Assembly (NCBI GenBank): GCA_029204225.1 | Contig: CM055092.1 | Coordinates: 43,137,863-43,201,862, forward strand | Source of the DNA: Diphasiastrum complanatum | Taxonomy: Eukaryota > Streptophyta > Lycopodiopsida > Lycopodiales > Lycopodiaceae | Direction: 5' to 3' | Length of the DNA stretch: 64,000 bases | Shown: piece after piece, positions 39,365-52,535 of the stretch | How positions within the stretch are numbered: the stretch's first letter is position 1 | How the letters are laid out: every line of letters begins with the position of its first letter | The notes under the pieces: generated by a model | The model's database searches: none | What the model saw: the letters and a program-made list of their open reading frames with translations, nothing else | What the model was told of the DNA's origin: nothing | Made by a program: the position numbers and the translations under genes

Positions 39365-39829
39365 TGTCATGTACTCTAACTACATCCATGCTTATACATG
39401 CAAGATAATATCCAATGTAAGCTTTGTAGGCCCAAAAGGAGCCATTAACCTTAAGAACAAGGCGGTTCCCTCTTTAGGCCCTCCAAAGTAATTAATAACG
39501 ATAATAGGCCAACAAGGGCCCAAATACACTTAATAAGACTTAACAAGGGCTAACTATCTTCTAAGATAGTTATGTATAGTTAAGTTAGGGGACTTGTCTA
39601 TAAGTAGGCAAGAGACATCACTTTTGGAATCTTTTGGCTCATTTGCAATTGAGAGAAGTAGGAGCTCCATCTCCTCTTCCTCCTTTGTGAATGTGAGCCT
39701 TGGGATCTTGATCTTGCTAGGTCTCATGTGCCCCATCACATGAATCCATGTACTCCTCACTCTCCATTATGGAATCCATCTCCTCTTGAGCTTCACTTTC
39801 ATATGAGTTTGTGGTAGCTTGTGGTTATT
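39365..39829 (+). repeat. 5' LTR, inner end truncated
   Basis: Closely matches 43331-43780, with a few substitutions and a 16-bp stretch (ATAAGTAGGCAAGAGA) absent from the 3' copy. Similarity stops after GTGGTTATT. Confidence 0.85.
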
Positions 39830-40851
39830 AGGCAATTTGGGTAAGGGATGCAAAAGTTATTGCAATTTTACCAAAAGCTGTCAAAATAGGTGATTACAAA
39901 TTCGTTTTCGCTTTGTTTGAATTTTTTTAGATTTGATTTGAGTCTTTCATCCTAATTTCTTTACATACGTTTTTAGAGCATTGTCTTAGCTTTTTTTGAT
40001 CCATATGGCAGGTCATTTAAACTAGTATTCAAAAAGTTATGACAAATCTTGATTTCTAGCTCTAGTTTAACTACTTTTCTTTCTTCAAAAATTTTAGACC
40101 TGTTCTGTTGTAAATTTAACCTATCAAATCGCGTTCAATTATTGATCTGATTCTATAGCCTGATAGAGCGTCTCCCTTCTGGTTATGTTGTTCCTAACAA
40201 CAGCAAGAGATACGAAGTTACACACAAATCTCAAGCTATTCGTCAAGACCATGTATGCTAATCCTCATCAATAAGAACTAACTAAAATCCATAAAGTAGA
40301 GTGACTGAAGTAGTTGAAGTGACAACAATAATAGAAGCTAGCAAGGCCCCAAACTTGTAATAGAAGCACGACCACTATAAATAGCTAAGGTCATGCTAAA
40401 TTTGGAGGCTATTGTTCATTTTGATAATTTGAGTTTTAAGAGATCTTGGAGCTTCTCTTTGAGAGCTTTCTTGATGGAGAAAGTGGCTCATGTGCTAAAA
40501 TCACCTGAGAGCTATGATCATGCTCTAGAATTAAAGGGGAGAAGCACTTCAATTTTTCATTCTTGAAATTCTGCTCCTTTGTAAATAAATGTTCTTAGCT
40601 TTTCAGAGGTATTGAGTTTTTTTTATTTGGATCAATATTGAGAGAGTTATGATCAAATTAGTGAAGCTAGGTCAGATTTGCTAGAATTTTGGAAATTTTT
40701 CTTTGTATTTCGTGGTGAGAGAGAAGCACTTCAAAATTTTAATATTGAAGTTTTTTTTTGCTGTAATTTTTTTTTTTCAATTTTTTCATTTTGAAAGGCC
40801 CGTAAGTCTTTTTATGTCATTTTTCAAAAAAAAAATTAAGTTTTTTTTTTT

Positions 40852-41043
40852 GCAATATCGCTTTCGAGCGCGAGTGGACTATTCAAAAAGTTTGGCTATC
40901 CTATTTGCGCTTGAAACCGATACCCGAAAAAAAAAAAAAAAAAAAAAAAACTTGTTTTTTTTTGTTCTCCAATATTGATTTCAAGCGCGTTTGCTTCTGT
41001 GCACTTATTCTAGTAGTCTATTTGCACTTGAATTCGATATCAG
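40852..41043. repeat. Degenerate duplicated ~74-bp unit around a poly(A)/poly(T) tract
   Basis: GCAATATCGCTTTCGAGCGCG ... TTTGCGCTTGAAACCGATA (40852-40925) is echoed by CCAATATTGATTTCAAGCGCG ... TTTGCACTTGAATTCGATA (40970-41043), separated by A25 and T9 runs, in the leader of the gag-only element. Confidence 0.6.
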
Positions 41044-41409
41044 GTGTATGGAACTAATAGATTCTCCATATCCACTTTTTGTTTCTATTTGACCTTGGAT
41101 TTTGATGCTGTAAAAATAGCAAAGTCGTTCAGTTTGTGGGAATCTACATATTGAACACAACTATTACATAAGTTCAATTTGTTACACGTTTCATTCAAAA
41201 CCACCTCATTTTTGGAGGACTTAGAATTTTAAGTGAAAGCATCTCAATGACTTGTGAAACTCCTTTGTTTATAAAATTTAGTTGGTGAACTCATAGTCCA
41301 CAAGATTTTATCAGTCATCAGTGATGGAATTTTGATATAGTAAAAATACTCGACTTCCATCTGATGACGGAATAGAATCAGAAATCATGCGTTATAGTCT
41401 TTTTTTTTT

Positions 41410-43008
41410 ATGGACAACCAACTTCAATCAGTATTGAAGACAGGTTGTTCTGATGAAAATAAAGTCTACTTCGCCTCATTATGTTTTCAAAGACAAATTC
41501 AAGCATGGTGGGATACTCAAGCACATCCAATCACAAAGCTTTGGAGTAAATTCAAAATTGCTTGCATTGATAGTATTACAAGATTCTATGTGAAATCATT
41601 CAAATCTCTCAAGCAAACTAGATCTATACAATTCAATCAACAATTCTTGGCATTGGTTCCAAAAAAGACAAAATTTGAGTACAGAAAATGTTTGGACTAC
41701 TATGTGAATTCTCTTCAAACTCCTATTAGAAATGTTCTTCAACCAACTATTTCTAGATCCGTTTATGCAGCCAGTTTTATGGAGTTACACGATATGATGG
41801 ATCATGCACCTGCTCTAGAGCACTTATCTACAAACCATATCAATGAATGGTGGAAAGTCACTACTCAACAGAATCCTTATTGTTACAACCAACGATTGTC
41901 TAAATACGTTAGTCCAACCTTTGATGGAAATCTGGTTTTCGTTGCTTCATCGGGTTTCCAAGGAAGTGTTAAGTCATGGTGGATCATCGTTCAAGACTTT
42001 CTTCGAATGAATTGGTTTAATTGGTTTAATTTCAAAGCAATTTGTAGACAAGTCTTCAATCGATCTGACTTCATCCAATGGTGCTCTTTGAACCAGATAA
42101 CTATAGTTGCTGAGTACAATCAAGAATTTCAGCAGATGGTCCCATTATTTGATTATGAGAAAGTATATCTTGTACAATGCTACATGTATGGTCTACGACC
42201 ACAATATCGAAGCATTGTAGAAAATTATCTGCAAACTATGCCTCTCCAGCTTGGGTTTCAATTAAGAGAAACTATGGAATATGCTTTAAAGTACGAACAA
42301 CAAGAACAAAGGCTTAAGCTGGAAGCTGAAAGGAAAGAAGAACAATCCAGGTGGTTTGAAAAAATGAAGATGCGAATTCAGAAATTGAGTGTGTACACTA
42401 AAGCATCAATGGATCAACAACCGCATGTGCATGAAAGGAAAAAAACTTCTGAAGATGAAGATGATCCCAACAATGAGTTTGATGAGCAAAGTGACAACGA
42501 CGAAGTGGATGAGCGAAGCAAGGACAATGAGTCAGAGGAACATAGCGACGACGAAAGCCAAGTCCTAGATTCAGATACAATTGCAGGCAACAAAAGTCCA
42601 ATTCAAGGTTTGGATCAAGTTGCAACAACAGATGGTGAAAAACAGAATTCAGGCAAAAGTCAAGATTCAAATCAAGATGTGAAGATAATTGAACATCCTT
42701 TCGAGTTTCACTTCAACCATCAAAGTCTGGAACTTGACTTACATCAATGCCTTAATCTAGTCAAATTTGAAAAAATATATTCTGGTCAACAGTATGCCCA
42801 GAGATATGCTTCATCATATGACCGAGTTTCAATATCCATGCCAACTACTTTGTATAGAGCATTTATATTTGAACAACAATTCATGACTACCATTGCTCAT
42901 GGAAGAATTATAATGTTCTTCATCAAGTTGGTTAAACAACATGGATTGCCAGCCACGATAGAAGAGCCGGATGCAAGACAAAACCAAGAATCCAAGGGAA
43001 TTGGATAA
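41410..43008 (+). CDS. Tandem double-gag protein of a Ty3/Gypsy-like element, 532 aa
   Basis: Two copies of the Retrotrans_gag-type fold about 155 residues apart. Repeat 1, residues ~20-115: YFASLCFQRQIQAWWDTQ ... FNQQFLALVPKK ... YYVNSLQTPIRNVLQ. Repeat 2, ~175-280: VFVASSGFQGSVKSWWIIVQ ... YNQEFQQMVPLFD ... CYMYGLRPQYRSIVENYLQ. A charged coiled-coil-like stretch follows (EYALKYEQQEQRLKLEAERK), then an acidic domain (~350-390, runs of D/E/S) and a unique C-terminus of about 110 residues. There is no CCHC knuckle and no protease. The frame is fully open from ATG to TAA, with codon-level integrity that suggests recent activity in trans (inference). Gag assembles the particle that packages element RNA (family knowledge). 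Confidence 0.85.
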   Translation: MDNQLQSVLKTGCSDENKVYFASLCFQRQIQAWWDTQAHPITKLWSKFKIACIDSITRFYVKSFKSLKQTRSIQFNQQFLALVPKKTKFEYRKCLDYYVNSLQTPIRNVLQPTISRSVYAASFMELHDMMDHAPALEHLSTNHINEWWKVTTQQNPYCYNQRLSKYVSPTFDGNLVFVASSGFQGSVKSWWIIVQDFLRMNWFNWFNFKAICRQVFNRSDFIQWCSLNQITIVAEYNQEFQQMVPLFDYEKVYLVQCYMYGLRPQYRSIVENYLQTMPLQLGFQLRETMEYALKYEQQEQRLKLEAERKEEQSRWFEKMKMRIQKLSVYTKASMDQQPHVHERKKTSEDEDDPNNEFDEQSDNDEVDERSKDNESEEHSDDESQVLDSDTIAGNKSPIQGLDQVATTDGEKQNSGKSQDSNQDVKIIEHPFEFHFNHQSLELDLHQCLNLVKFEKIYSGQQYAQRYASSYDRVSISMPTTLYRAFIFEQQFMTTIAHGRIIMFFIKLVKQHGLPATIEEPDARQNQESKGIG

Positions 43009-43105
43009 GCATCCGAGTTGGTATGATGTCAAGGAAACAGACAAAAGAGAATATTGCGGTAATGCACTCTGTCCATTCCATACAGATTAGTTGCTAACAA
43101 GCAAT

Positions 43106-43324
43106 ATGGTAATTCATCAACCTCTTCTTCGACCATCATTTTTCCTTCATGAGAACAAGGATTATAGTTTGAAGTTAGCAAAATGGATTCAATTTGACAA
43201 CTTTGGATATGTAATGAGGCAATAATTTTTTGGACGACACATCCTCAATCCTGACTACTTAACCAAGGCGATCAAGCTGATCAGACAAGCGTCTTCATTT
43301 TTGAGAACAAAAATGCTTAAGTAG
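43106..43324 (+). pseudogene. Small downstream ORF of the gag-only element, one in-frame stop
   Basis: ATG at 43106 opens a 73-codon frame (MVIHQPLLRPSFFLHENKD ... RHILNPDYLTKAIKLIRQAS ... LRTKMLK, stop) ending just before the polypurine tract. A single TAA (43223-43225) interrupts it. No family recognised. Confidence 0.4.
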
Positions 43325-43330
43325 GGGGAG

Positions 43331-43870
43331 TGTCATGTACTTTAAGTACATCCATGCTTATACATGCAAGATAATATCCAATGTAAGCTTTGTAGGCCCA
43401 AAAGGATCTATTAGCCTAAGAACAAGGCAGTTCCCTCTTTAGGCCTTCCAAAGTAATTAATAACGATAATAGGCCAACAAGGGCCCAAATACACTTAGTA
43501 AGACTTAACAAGGGCTAACTATCTTCTAAGATAGTTATGTATAGGTAAGTTAGGGGACCTGTCTACATCACTTTTGGAATCTTTTGGCTCATTTGCGATT
43601 GAGAGAACTAGGAGCTCCATCTCCTCTTCCTCCTTTGTGAATGTGAGCCTTGGGATCTTGATCTTGCTAGGTCTCATGTGCCCCATCACATGAATCCATG
43701 TACTCCTCACTCTCCATTATGGAATCCATCTTCTCTTGAGCTTCACTTTGATATGAGCTTTGTCGTAGCTTGTGGTTATTCTTCATCTCTTGTTCTCTTC
43801 AACCTAGGTGTGGTGGTTGCCTCCTTGTTCTAGCTTGCTTGGCTTGGATTGAGAGGTTTGGCACATGACA
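43331..43870 (+). repeat. 3' LTR, 540 bp
   Basis: TGTCATGT to ACATGACA, preceded by the polypurine tract GTAGGGGGAG and followed by target duplication TTTGA. This is the complete copy of the LTR. Confidence 0.9.
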
Positions 43871-43875
43871 TTTGA

Positions 43876-45590
43876 GGGGTACTACTGCATGGCAAACTGA
43901 TCCCCATTACGGGACAACTATGTCGACTTACTGACTCAAGTGTCGTCGACGTGGCCCTTGTCACTATAGCATATGTACTAAAAATCTACTATTTACAGTG
44001 GAACAACATATCAACTAGAAATAAATTAGGCTTATTATACATTGTAGCAAATCGGCATTAATGCAATTTGGAAATGCAACCACATCTTCCAGAGCTTGCA
44101 TCAAGGACTTCACCAACAAAATAATATTTTACAATGGTACTATGATACTAGTACAAGGACAATGTGAGAGGCATGTTGGAAATTTCCAGAAGAAATCCAT
44201 TTGCCCAACCCATACAATTTTGGAATAAACAAAATGAGGGCTCACACAAACTTGATTTTGGAGTTGTGTTAAATAAGTTAGACATCACATAATGATGCAC
44301 AATTGCGATTGCACTTAAGTGTCAAAAATGTACAAGAAATTACATGCATAAATAGGCACCAACACTGGCCAGTTGATATTACTGCTTGTATATATGCCAT
44401 CAATATGGTTGTCTGTTAAACCTTTCGCATGATCCCTTTTCCTAGTAACTCACAACAAGTGTACGTATGAACATATTCAAAAACCCTTGGTGAGAGCCTT
44501 TAGTAGAGGTCACTTCCAACAAACATTGAACTCCTTAAGGGAGTCGCCATGTCATTGAATGCAATTATTGTTTGCTTCATAATATCGTAGCTCCAATATC
44601 TTTATTCATGATTCTAAATGAAGCTGAAAATTGATGTCAAATTGCATAGTACATTGTGTCACATTATCAAAGATTTGAGATGATTATTGAACTTTTATGT
44701 TTTTTGTAGAAATGCTGAGACATCTAATAATCTTGACTATGCTTTGTCTCATGGGTAAAACAAAGTTTTCTAGACCGAAAATAAAACATTTTTTCATGTA
44801 TGACCTAAGTCCAAATCACGACTCCAACCATAGCTGACACCAAATATTACCGATCACTTAGAGCTCAGAGACTAAATTCATAGGATTATCTTAACCCAAC
44901 GCAAGACATTGGCTAACCATAGCTAATTATAGGAGTAATACACTTCATCCTCTCAAACATTTATGTCTTCAAAGATGAAAGTTAAAAATTGTGTTTTGGA
45001 GTTGTCAACACTATAACAAGTATTATCATTTGATTTTCCATCTAATCAAGTTCTCAATGATAATGTGGTGCATAGAGGATGAGTGTTTTCTGCATCCTTT
45101 ATTAATGAAACTAAATCTTTCCTCTTCCAAATAATCAGACAAAGACTAGAAATAGATTGATGAACAAGATTTATGCCTTCCAACAAAAGTATAGTGCATT
45201 CGAGTTTCTTATTTTATAAGAATGTGGAAGAGGGATTATAGTCTAGTAAAATAATCTAGGATATCATATGTTCCATTGTGAATAACTCAAGACACCAAAA
45301 TATGAAACACAAAACTTAGTGAGAAGAGGTACCCAATTTTAACTTCAAATTTAGAAAAGATAGGCAAGATTTCTATTCTAAATGCAATTTTTCCAAATAC
45401 TTTTAGAACTTTCCATAAAATATCAACTCAATTATGATGTTGTGCAAGCTCTGTAGCTGTACATAGAGCAACAAATAATTGAGAGACTAAAGCTTGCAAA
45501 AGATGTTTGGAGGCCCCACAACAAAATATCTAATTTTTATGCATATTTACTTGGTTTCTTGTTTTTTGTGGCACATTCCAAACAATAGGT
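43876..45590. other. Intergenic, no feature recognised
   Basis: AT-rich. No ORF or repeat pair that I can support. Confidence 0.4.
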
Positions 45591-46013
45591 TTAATCTAAT
45601 GTGTGCAATGGACATTTGGAAATATTACAACTATCCATGAAATAATAGTTGAGCTTGGTGACCACCTTTTGATATGTACTCCATTTGCAGCTTGACAATA
45701 TTCCTAAAAAACAAAAATCAAACAATGCTGACATATTTGTCAATTTTGCAATGCAAACATTATTTTTTAAAATGGAACAAACTCCATGCTTGAAGTGGAC
45801 ATCCAATCCATTTTCCAAAAATTTACCAACACTTAGCATATTCTTGGTGATTGATGGTACAAAAAGAACATTTTCTAGGTCCATACTTATTGAGGATTCT
45901 AGATACAAAGAGATGGTACCAACACCATCTATCCTACACTCTTCATCACTTGCAATAAAGACACTTTTTAGCATCATTGAATGAGTGTAAAGTTGAGAAA
46001 AAGTCCTTTTCAC
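45591..46013 (-). pseudogene. Copia protease tail and GAG-pre-integrase region
   Basis: 140 codons, starting downstream of the DSGA protease motif, which is in another frame. LENVLFVPSITKNMLSVGKF and DVHFKHGVCSILKNN are the usual Copia sequence between protease and integrase. The HxxxH-CC zinc motif of integrase is not present before the frame ends. Confidence 0.7.
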
Positions 46014-46185
46014 AAGTCATGTGGGAGCTAGCCCCACTATCAATCCACCAAGTGTCTCTTGAATTGCCATTGCTTGTTAGTGAGGATGTAGATGCCATCA
46101 AGAATAGATCTCCTTCATCCTCTTCCTCCTCTTGTGCAAGGTTTCCTTGTTTGTTCTCCTCCTCTTGTGCTCTTTGCCTCTTGTA

Positions 46186-46629
46186 TCATTCGGATGCATA
46201 ATGCCCCTTCTTTCCACAAAAGAGACATTTTTGCTTTGACTTGTCCTTTGCCTTTGAACTTGATGCTTGATCCTCCTCCTTGGCCTTCTTTGCTTGATCC
46301 TTTTTAGATCCCTTGGTCTTCTTCATGCCTTTGAATGAGAAATTTGCCTTCTCATCTCCATCTTGCAATGATAAGGAACTCATCCTAGATTTTGCATGGA
46401 GCATCCTACACTCTTCAGCCACTAGCACACTATGGAGCTTATCAATTGATGGCAAGGTGTCTTGGATGGCAAAACTTTGAACCACATTGGAGAATTCAGC
46501 TCCCAAGCCATTGAGGATCATTTTCACAAGCTCACCATCTAGAATCTTCTCTCCAATAGAAACTACTCCTTTGTTGAGAGACTTGATCCTAAGCACATAT
46601 TCTTGTGCACTTTCATCACTTCTTCTCAT
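46186..46629 (-). pseudogene. Copia gag C-terminus with CCHC knuckle
   Basis: 147 codons: MRRSDESAQEYVLRIKSLN ... MILNGLGAEFSNVVQSFAIQ ... SSLSLQDGDEKANFSFKGMK, a Lys/Ser linker, then CLFCGKKGHYASE followed at once by a stop where the final Cys should be (C-x2-C-x4-H-x4-stop). The knuckle binds element RNA (family knowledge). The lost Cys and the frameshift upstream make the copy inactive. Confidence 0.75.
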
Positions 46630-46930
46630 ACTTTGTAGGATTTGGTTTCTTGCATAAGTACTCTTGAAATGGTGTTGGACTCACACATAGCTTTTAAAGG
46701 ATCCCAAGCTTCCTTGGCCAATGTGCAAGAGGCTTACTGCTTCAAGAGGTCATCACTAACATTCATTTTGATGCTATGAAGTGCTAGCCTTCTTTTTGTT
46801 TCTAACCAACTCTTGTCCTCCAAGAGGCTCATCCTCTTCATCTAGGACAATACCAAAGAGGTCTTGGATCACTACAAGTGACTCCATCCTCACTTTCCAT
46901 ATTGAGTAGTTTGTAGAATTTCACCATCCA

Positions 46931-49545
<2,615 letters not shown>

Positions 49546-49972
49546 TTTTCATCAACTACCAACTAACTCGACTTCGTCAACTTCCTCACTAGGGAAAAGT
49601 TGATCCATGCACTCTCAGACGACTTCAAGTACATCTCTGACAATCCACCTAATTTGTACATACATTTACAGTTAGAAAAGACCATTTAATGCATAACGAC
49701 CACAGTAAATTAAGTAGTTAAGATTTTATGCTCCCAATGCACTAAGCACTGACATGCAATCTTCAATGTATAGCATAAGCACCAATACCTGATGCTGATC
49801 AAGAGGAGATCAATATGTCGCAACAGTCACCAAGAGACTTGTTCCATGCATTTCTAATCGAGAATGGTTTTATTCCAAACTCGGCAGACTCGAATGTTTA
49901 CTTTAAGTTTGTATCAAATTCCTTCATAATCATCACTTTTTATGTAGATGATATTTACTATTTAGTAGCAAT

Positions 49973-50260
49973 ATGAATTTATTGAAGGATACAAAATGCA
50001 TGATAGTACAATGGAACAACCGAAAGCAGACCTCAGTAGCATTATCTTCAACGAAATCAGAATACATTGCTACCACAAATGCTATCAAGGAGGTGATTTG
50101 GCTGAGAAATCTACTTGCAGATATCGACCTTGCTCAACTACATCCATCGACAATCTATTGTGACAATCAAAGCACAATAGCACTATCTCTAAATCCGAGA
50201 TTTTACTCTCAAAGCAAACACATCAAAATCAAGTATCATTACCTTAGAGAAAAGGTGTAA
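49973..50260 (+). pseudogene. Copia RNase H domain, RT-RH linker deleted
   Basis: 95 codons: NLLKDTKCMI of the RT thumb joins directly to VQWNNRKQTSVALSSTKSEY of the RNase H. It continues EVIWLRNLLADIDL, TIYCDNQSTIALSLNPRF and HIKIKYHYLREKV, then a stop, after which FTKAL continues. The SSTKSEY and DNQS motifs carry catalytic acids of Copia RNase H (family knowledge). Roughly 150 residues normally present between the joined parts are missing. Confidence 0.75.
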
Positions 50261-50362
50261 AGCAAGGAAGTGTCATTGTTTTACTACAAGACAAATTTTA
50301 TGGCAGTAGATTACTTCACGAAAGCTCTATCCAAGTTTTTTAGGATCCACATTAAGGGGGAG

Positions 50363-51219
50363 TGTTGGATATCAATGCTCAAGACCAAATCCACTAAGTA
50401 ATGAGCATCCTAGAAAAACTCAGCCGAAGTCGACTCCATCGACTTCGAAGTCATCGAAGTCATCAACTTCATCGACTTCGACTTCCTCTTGTATATACTC
50501 CAACTTACTCTATCAACTCCATCAACTCGACATCGAAGTCTTTGCCTTCATCAACTTCGACTTCTCCATGTATATACTCAACTTACTCCGACATCGACTT
50601 ACTCGACAATCGACTCCATCGACATTCCATCACTCGACATCATCGACTCACCCGACTTACTCGACATTCGACTTACCCGACTTCATAGACTTTTCATCAA
50701 CTACCAGCTAACTCGTACAAACATTTACAGTTAGAAAATACGACCATCTAATGCATAACATCTATAGTAAATTAAGTAATTAAAATTTTATGCTCCCAAT
50801 GCACTAAGCACTGACATGCAATCATCACTGTATATCGTCAACACTCTTGTCAGATTGGTGAGGCTGTATTCTAGTTAAGTAACTAAGTTGTAAAATAATG
50901 AAGTGCAGATTAACGATCATCAGTTGAAGCAACTTTTGCGCTTACTGTCTCGCGCTGCTCAACGCTCTTGTACTCATCTTTTTCCCTTCAATCAGAGTGC
51001 AAGTTTTTGTTTCACTACTGTTTTTTGCTCTATTGTGCATTGCTATTGTTCATTCATTTTGTTTTGCTGGTACTGTTGCACTTCTGATCCTACATCATCC
51101 GTCGCTCTACTTCCGTTGTATACTACCATTATTGATCTGATATCAGAGCATCCGTTTCTACCAGAGCTCCTCTGATCTGATATCAGTCGATCAGTTCTCT
51201 GTCCCATGATTTTTCAACA
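50363..51219 (+). repeat. 3' LTR of Copia copy B, with TCGACTTCGA-rich array
   Basis: Begins TGTTGGATATCAATGCTC after the polypurine tract and ends TTTTTCAACA. Its first ~45 bp and last ~90 bp match the ends of the copy A LTRs. The part at about 50415-50690 is a dense array of TCGACT/TCATCGA/CGAAGTC units absent from copy A. Confidence 0.75.
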
Positions 51220-51697
51220 AGATAGTTGTTATCTCAAGATTTTTATTTCGGCAAATGATTTAACTACAAAAATCTGATTCTAGACAAAGAAGGATAGATT
51301 GTTTGTGACAATAACTCTTTGAATGGCTTTGGTCTAAGGAAAACAAATCACTCGAAGAAATAACATGGCATCCTTTCAAGAAAGCACATCTACAATCATT
51401 CAGGTATGACTTCTCCTAACAAATCTCAGGTTGTATATAAACCACCTACTTCTTTTTTGGCTTTGTCAAGGGAGTGATACCTTCGATTCTATGTACGTAA
51501 CCAATTGGTTATGACCAATGTGAATAAATAAAAACGTATAAGGTCTAAACATAAACACCATACTTCTTATTTTCGACTATGTACCGTTTACAAACCTGTT
51601 TGACAATTCGATAATGATGACTTATAAATTGTCCATTGTTAAGGTTTTCTACATAACGATCTTAGACAACATGGATATGTGTAAGAGACGTGGTTCT

Positions 51698-52535
51698 TGT
51701 CATAAAACGGTGGGTTATCAGAAATGATTGACTGATATCGGATTAGTAGAGCTCTGATAGAAACAAACGCTCTGATACCATGTAGGAAATCATTGGAAAG
51801 GTGGTGAGCAGATGGTTAGAGATTGAAAGTGGAACAACTATCAGCAAAGCATTCAAGATGAATAAATCAAATAATGCTTAATAGAATAACAACAATGCGG
51901 ACAAAAATTGCACTCTAATTAGATATAAAAAAATGAGTACAAAAAATGTGAAGCTGTTGCGAGACAGTAGGGCGCCAAAGCTTCAGCTAAGTTCATTGAT
52001 GACAATTGATTGAACAACTATCTACAAAAATACTACCTAAAGGATGATAACCTGATCAGGGCATTGACTCCATTGTAGATCTTCCTTGATGATTTGAAGT
52101 CAGATAATCAGTACATTGAAAGCTGACATTAATCTACTTAATTAACTGCATTTGTCCCGCAATAGGTAGCCATCATATTTACCTGTAAATGTATGTACAG
52201 AGGTAGGCGGACTGTCAATGTCGCAACGTGGTCGGATTTCTGAGTTGACAATATCGAGTTTTACAAAGGGTCGAAAATTAGACCCGATCCGATCTAGGGG
52301 GTCAAAAAAGCTAGACCCGATCTGATCCAAGGTCGAAAAAGTCTCTCTTTGCCAAGCTTAACATTGGGTCGAAAAAGACTTGGGTCAGAAAAATTTGATC
52401 CTGAATTTTTTTATCTTCTGCTAAGAAATTCGAGCCTTTCCTTCTTCTTTTTTGTGTGTTTTTCCAAAATAAGTATAAACAAATTTCAGAATGCTCATTA
52501 CTTAATGGAATGGGGCTTGAGCATGAATTCCAACA
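51698..52535 (-). repeat. 3' LTR of Copia copy A, 838 bp
   Basis: On + it runs TGTCATAAAACGG to AATTCCAACA. It contains an internal primer-site-like GCTCTGATACCA (51769-51780) and an array of GGGTCGAAAA / GACCCGATCCGATC units (about 52265-52400). Confidence 0.85.

Larger units (their letters stand above)
39365..43870 (+). mobile_element. Gag-only LTR retrotransposon with perfect 5-bp target duplication
   Basis: The ends TGTCATGT (39365) and ACATGACA (43870) are perfect inverted repeats, flanked by TTTGA on both sides (39360-39364 and 43871-43875). The 5' LTR copy covers 39365-39829 and the 3' LTR 43331-43870, preceded by polypurine GTAGGGGGAG. The only long ORF (41410-43008) carries two gag domains. 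Protease, RT, RNase H and integrase are absent. The last ~90 bp of the 5' LTR and the primer site are missing or replaced. It belongs to the class of gag-bearing non-autonomous LTR elements (TR-GAG type, inference). Its trans-acting partner is not in the window. Confidence 0.85.
45591..46930 (-). mobile_element. Decayed Copia fragment (copy E): gag, knuckle, protease, pre-integrase
   Basis: From 46930 leftward the minus strand gives gag N-terminus in broken frames, gag C-terminus (46629-46186), the knuckle CLFCGKKGHYASE, the protease motif WWIDSGASSHMTCEKDFF (about 46045-45995) and the pre-integrase region LFVPSITKNMLSVGKFLENG (46013-45591). Gag resembles copy D at about three residues in four over the shared part (by eye). 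No LTR could be assigned. Confidence 0.75.
49546..51219 (+). mobile_element. Heavily deleted Copia element (copy B)
   Basis: A 5' LTR remnant (49546-49785, matching 50691-50838) runs straight into the end of the RT (LIENGFIPNSADSNVYFKFV, FYVDDIYYL), then RNase H (49973-50260), the polypurine AAGGGGGAG (to 50362) and a full 3' LTR (50363-51219). Gag, protease, integrase and most of RT are gone. It is the same family as copy A at 51698-56589, lying in opposite orientation about 0.5 kb away. Confidence 0.75.

Noticed and set aside
39554-39760. Conserved minus-strand ORF (also at 43519-43710)
   Set aside because: Present twice only because it lies in the two LTRs; it differs by an indel between them and has no known relatives.
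50401-50734. Ser/Thr/Arg-rich frames in two phases
   Set aside because: By-products of the TCGACT-type array inside the Copia LTR.
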